NCBI GenBank assembly: GCA_028023455.1
Contig: JAQFVV010000020.1
Coordinates: 7,983,092 to 8,047,091, forward strand
Source of the DNA: Epiperipatus broadwayi
Taxonomy: Eukaryota > Onychophora > Udeonychophora > Euonychophora > Peripatidae
Direction of reading: 5' to 3'
Length of the DNA stretch: 64,000 nucleotides
Positions 59,936 through 64,000 of this stretch are shown here, one piece after another. The position numbers and the translations under genes are program-made. The notes under the pieces are model-generated. The model worked only from the letters and a program-made list of their open reading frames with translations. It ran no database searches and was not told the origin of the DNA. How positions within the stretch are numbered: the first letter of the stretch is position 1; every line of letters begins with the position of its first letter.

Positions 59936-62777
59936 TGAAAGCATGAGAAAATCTATCTTTGTAATTTGAAAATGTGAACTACAATCATGGAACATTAGTA
60001 AAGGAATTAGGAATGCAACTAAAATTCTAAGTTTGGTAACTCAAAGAAAGGACTGGATAAATAGAGCATAAAATGTAGAAGTGGCAATCAATTATAAATG
60101 ATTTTATGCTAAAAATGGTGAACATATGCTTGAAAGGAAACTGAATTCTAAATACTTTGAGTTCTTCAGAGTATTGAAGAAATTATGAATTGCCATATAA
60201 GTTATGAAAATATATCATAAACATGAAATATAAATAACTACTCATACTGAATAATTAAAAAAAATATGCCTCTCAAAATACTGAGGAAAAAAATTCTCTC
60301 AAGAGTAAAATAAAAACTGTGAATTGGATATAGGGATTGAGAATTTGGATACTGTTTCCTTGAAAGATTTGAATATTTTAGTTGAAAATATATTGTGAGC
60401 ATTATTGAAAATCCTGTTTGAAGAGCTTTTCCCTGAAGCTAAATTAGGAATGAAGCACCTCCACTCTCATATTATACAATTGTATGCATTATTATTACAA
60501 TCTACTCATTGACATTCACCTGATTCAATCCAGATTATCCTGGAAGCTATTGTTCAACTAGTTGTATTGGCAATGAATTGTGTACCTGAAAAAACATGGT
60601 TATCTCTAAAACAAATACCACATTTATCTAGCAAGGCAATGTGTTAACCATTAAACCATGAAGCACTTTTGGTAGATTAAGCAATCAAAATCAAGCTATT
60701 TTCAGGTTCATTGCAGTAAGTTTGTATATCATATTTATCATTTTAGTTGAGGTAATACATACTGTTACAAATGCTTCATCTAAATATCACACATTTTAAT
60801 TGATTTAATAAATTTTAAATTATGATTGAATTTATTTCATAACAATATTGACCATCTGATGAATCTTATTTTCTGAAGAGTTACTTTTTGTATTCTTGTC
60901 ATTACATCGGACTTGATTGATGAAAAAGTAAGTTTTAATCATCTTTCCATCTAAATATAAAAGAAAAGAATTCATAAATCAACTGCACTTATTTATAAGA
61001 ATGCTGATCAAAATCTTTGATAAAAAAAAAATTCTCACCCATGAACATTAGTTTTTAGCATTTAATTAAACTATTATCCTGGACTATTTACTAAGCGATA
61101 GAATAACAGTCTCAAGAAGCAAAGATCTATCATTTCATTAATTGAATGGAATTGTCATGCTTATGAACTTCATATAATCTTTCAAGCAATTGTATAATTA
61201 TTTAGAAATAATCTATTTCTCATCTGTCAAGTATATATCTGCAATAATTTTCTAGAAATAATGTCTTTGGAAAAATAGCCGAAACTACTTCGTATTGTGT
61301 TACTCTATGAACAGTTTTTTTTAGCATTAGCTTATTCTGAAGCTTAATACTGAGCACATGTGTTGAATAAAAACATTTATGGTAAAATTCCAGATATGCA
61401 AAGACATATTACCATGAAAAATATTGCTGGCATAGTCAAATCCACTACCTATTATAACTCAAAACATAGTTTTAATACTTAAGATATTCTTCAAATCAAA
61501 ATATCGTCCATTTTGGATGTTCAGCTAAAAAAATTTCAAATAACTGCAGAATTATGGCATAAGAAATGGGCTTCTTACTATCCCCCCCCCCCCAATTTAT
61601 TTTTCTAGATCCAACTATAAAAGCAAATTAGATTTGATCATTTTTTTCATCTTGGTCACTGTGTTTTGCTTCTTCATGGATGTAATTTAAAAGTCTCTGC
61701 CTCGTTATTATGGTCATCTACAAACTATAAATCATGTAATTACTCTCAAATCAATGTATATCATGCAGAATTGAAGAACTTAATACATTTTTTTTGAATA
61801 TCTATCTCTTTGTTAGAATTTCTCCAGATTCATTTATAATGCTCGTGTTTACTTAGTTAAAAAAATCCATTCTCCAAATAAATAAGTAATAAAACATTCC
61901 AAGTACCAATTAAAACTTTTATAATCATTTTTAAAAAACCATATAGGAAATTGTATTATGTAATTTTTTATTTATTTTTGTAATAATTTTAAATATAGGG
62001 AAATCTCTTTATTGTTTTTCAAAAAAATAAATGAGAAATACAGCAAAATGATATTGGAAATATTTCTATTGGGCTTTTTTAGTTTTGGAATCAAACTAAA
62101 AATATGTCAATTGTGGGGAAATGATATACGTGGAACAAATGGATAGAGGTTTTATTATACTCATATGGTAACTGCTTAAAAAGAGGAATTATTTTCATTC
62201 AGTCAAGAGATTCTCTGAGTATGATTTTTTTGGGAATTGATTTGAAAAGATAACTTCACTACAAGGAATAAAAAATAGTAATAATCATCTTAATTTAAGT
62301 ATTGAAACTGCTGCATTTAGCACAACTTTAATGTAAGTTTCTATGTTAATTTTTAGCAGTTTAATGATTTGGCTGATTTAAATCATAATTATTTTGGATA
62401 TTAAAATTTAATATAGAAGAATGCAGAAAATTTTTATATTAATACTACAGAGTACTGTGGGATTTGATGCGGTAGTAAATTCTGGAGTTTGCAGCCTTCT
62501 TCGTGCTTAAATTCCCTATGATTTCTGAGTGATAAATCATTTAGTTCTTTTTTATTTAATTCAGATATATTTTTTTTGATATAAGGAATGATCATTTACA
62601 TTTGTAAGAAATTTATTTTAAATAATTATGATCTTTTTTATACTTTCATCTCATTCTTTTCTTCAAAAAATTTGATTCTTATTACTGAGTCATTAATAAA
62701 TCCATTTATTTTTTTCCTAATGCTTCAATCATCATACATGGTCTTTACCAAAGAGTAACAATATATATATACATTAC
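59936..62777. other. Intronic stretch, no recognised gene; possible SINE relic near 60610-60660
   Basis: On the minus strand 'CATGGTTTAATGGTTAACAC' near 60640 resembles a tRNA A box, but no clear B box follows. An 11-base C run lies at 61583-61593. 59995-60450 has a more coding-like purine bias but stops in all frames. Nothing else recognised. Confidence 0.4.
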
Positions 62778-63548
62778 AAAGAAATCAAGTCATATGTCAC
62801 ATGACCTAATTTAACAAGCTTGTATTACAAATGTTATATATAGAGCTCACAAATAAGCTCTTAACAAGCTTTTCAGAATATCCCCAATCCCAGATCAGTT
62901 TCTGCTAGTGACTTCCTCAATGAGGTGCTAGGATATTCAAGAATTAGATTAAAAATACCAGGACAAGCCCATCACTTTATCTAATAGATAACTATTAAGT
63001 AGAAAATCTGAAATTTTCAGACATTCATGTCTTCCAATCCAGCTATCTAACTTAAATAGCCACATGGGACTGAACCAAGGTCAGATACATCATATATTAA
63101 TAACTTTATCCAATAGCAGAAAACAGTCTGGAGTTGGGGATATTTTTGTTAAGAGCTTATTTGTGAGCTCTCTATTTAACATTTGTAATACAAGCTTGAT
63201 AAATTAGGTCATGTGACACAAATTCTTTGTAATTTTATTTTTTGGTATTAAGGATTTGATGATTTTATATTGCTAAAGCTATTAATATATGGTGTATCTG
63301 AACATGGTTCAATCCCATATGGCTATTTAAGTTAGATAGCTGGAGTGGAAGACATGAATGTCTGAAAATTTCAGATTTTCTACTTAATACTTAGCCATTA
63401 GATAAAGTCTGGGCTTGTCCTGGTATTTTTAATCTAATGCTTGACTATCCTAGCACCTCACTGAGGAAGCCAGTAGCACAAACTGGTCTGGGGCTAGGCA
63501 TCTTTTGCAAAGCTTGTTAAGAGCTTATTTGCGAGCTCTATATATATA
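62778..63548. repeat. Composite palindrome with nested inverted segments and tRNA-like B boxes
   Basis: Arms 62836-63120 and 63262-63548 are reverse complements over about 285 nt with moderate divergence. The loop (about 63125-63232) is an inverted copy of 62778-62905, giving a nested structure. Outward-reading B-box-like words ('TGGTTCAATCCC' at 63307; 'TTGGTTCAGTCCC' on the minus strand near 63070) suggest tRNA-derived modules back to back. 'CACTGAGGAAGCCAGTAGCA' then 'CAAACTGGTCTGGGG' (63459-63495), and its minus-strand counterpart at 62895-62935, carry the CTGANGA...AAAC pattern. Terminal 'AAGCTTGTTAAGAGCTTATT' occurs in several orientations. Confidence 0.7.
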
Positions 63549-63606
63549 TTAAAGACAAATTCTTAAAAAAAAAAATACATTCTTGAGATTTAATAAGCTA
63601 TATTAA

Positions 63607-63696
63607 ACTTTCAAAAATATCAAACTTACAAACTCCAATTTATATGTATAATACTTAAAGTGGAATTTGTAAGTTATTTTGATATTTTTGGAAACT
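63607..63696. repeat. Short hairpin palindrome
   Basis: 'TTTCAAAAATATCAAACTTA' at 63609 pairs with 'GTAAGTTATTTTGATATTTT' and following bases to about 63694, with stems of about 30 nt around a 24-nt loop. No coding role. It may be a minimal foldback element. Confidence 0.6.
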
Positions 63697-64000
63697 TCCA
63701 TGTCATCTATTAATTGTAGGGAGTGTTTTTATTTTGAAAAGTAAATTTATTTATTATATATAATATCAAAAAAGTGCTTATTTTTATTGGATTGAGCATG
63801 TGACAGACCTCCAAAAAACGTTTTATGTTAAACTTGAACATGATTTTCATAAAAGAGACGATCCTGTTTATATTACAAAGATTATCTCAATAACATTCTA
63901 ATAAGATGCAATATCAATCCCTTTTATTGAGATGTTATGACTGAGAATAAAATACAATGTAGAGACGCAATTTATTAAAATAGTGAAGACTTTTAGAAAA

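Noticed and set aside
47158-64000. Next transporter exons (last helices, Walker A, signature, Walker B)
   Set aside because: Looked for on the + strand with splice sites and found none; the intron probably continues beyond the window.

Overview
The window looks like nuclear DNA of an invertebrate animal. It is very AT-rich and has GT-AG introns with pyrimidine tracts. It is dominated by RTE-clade and other LINE remnants, Penelope-like elements with a GIY-YIG endonuclease, tRNA-derived SINEs, hAT and pogo-type DNA transposon remnants, and AT microsatellites. Phylum cannot be fixed from this sequence. There is no operon structure and no sign of prokaryotic or viral genes.

Only one host gene is supported, on the + strand: an ABC half-transporter of subfamily B, closest in motifs to mitochondrial ABCB10. 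Four consecutive exons are visible (9207-9381, 40795-40855, 40934-41069, 46969-47157). They are joined by introns of 31,413, 78 and 5,899 bp, and intron phases agree at every junction. They encode part of the transmembrane domain only. Earlier exons and all nucleotide-binding-domain exons lie outside the window or were not recognised, so nearly everything else from 9382 on is intron.

Layout. 1-2016: decayed LINE, minus strand. 2440-3430: decayed Penelope-like element. 3657-4026: inverted repeat. 5740-8985: an almost intact RTE retrotransposon ending just before the first visible exon. 9575-13665: RTE fragment and a decayed full-length RTE copy. 15959-16240: a foldback retro-unit with 20-bp target duplications. 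17927-19200: 133-bp tandem repeats, an orphan coding tail and a C-rich patch. 19200-23570: C-skewed sequence without recognised genes. 23570-24583: two foldback units and a near-perfect hairpin. 25756-29560: hAT MITE with exact 8-bp target duplication, LINE 3' end, a ~118-bp minisatellite and two SINE families. 31133-33130: three inverted repeats. 35645-36765: third RTE relic. 37678-37799: 92-bp SINE with perfect target duplications. 41440-42540: second Penelope-like element. 43502-43635: second SINE with perfect duplications. 44450-45375: fourth RTE relic. 49335-54535: an inverted pair of a ~600-bp repeat flanking a ~380-bp tandem array and a pogo/Tigger relic, one arm interrupted by a foldback unit. 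54897-55400: young 5'-truncated RTE copy. 59619-59935: LINE 3' end. 62778-63696: a composite palindrome and a short hairpin.

The most interesting signal is a family of inverted-dimer SINE-like units that appear to move as single RNA-derived units. Two copies support this: one has 20-bp flanking duplications, and the other interrupts a repeat whose uninterrupted copy is present 4.4 kb away. A second signal is a recurring hammerhead-like word pattern (CTGANGA, ~15 nt, GAAAC) in several of the repeats.
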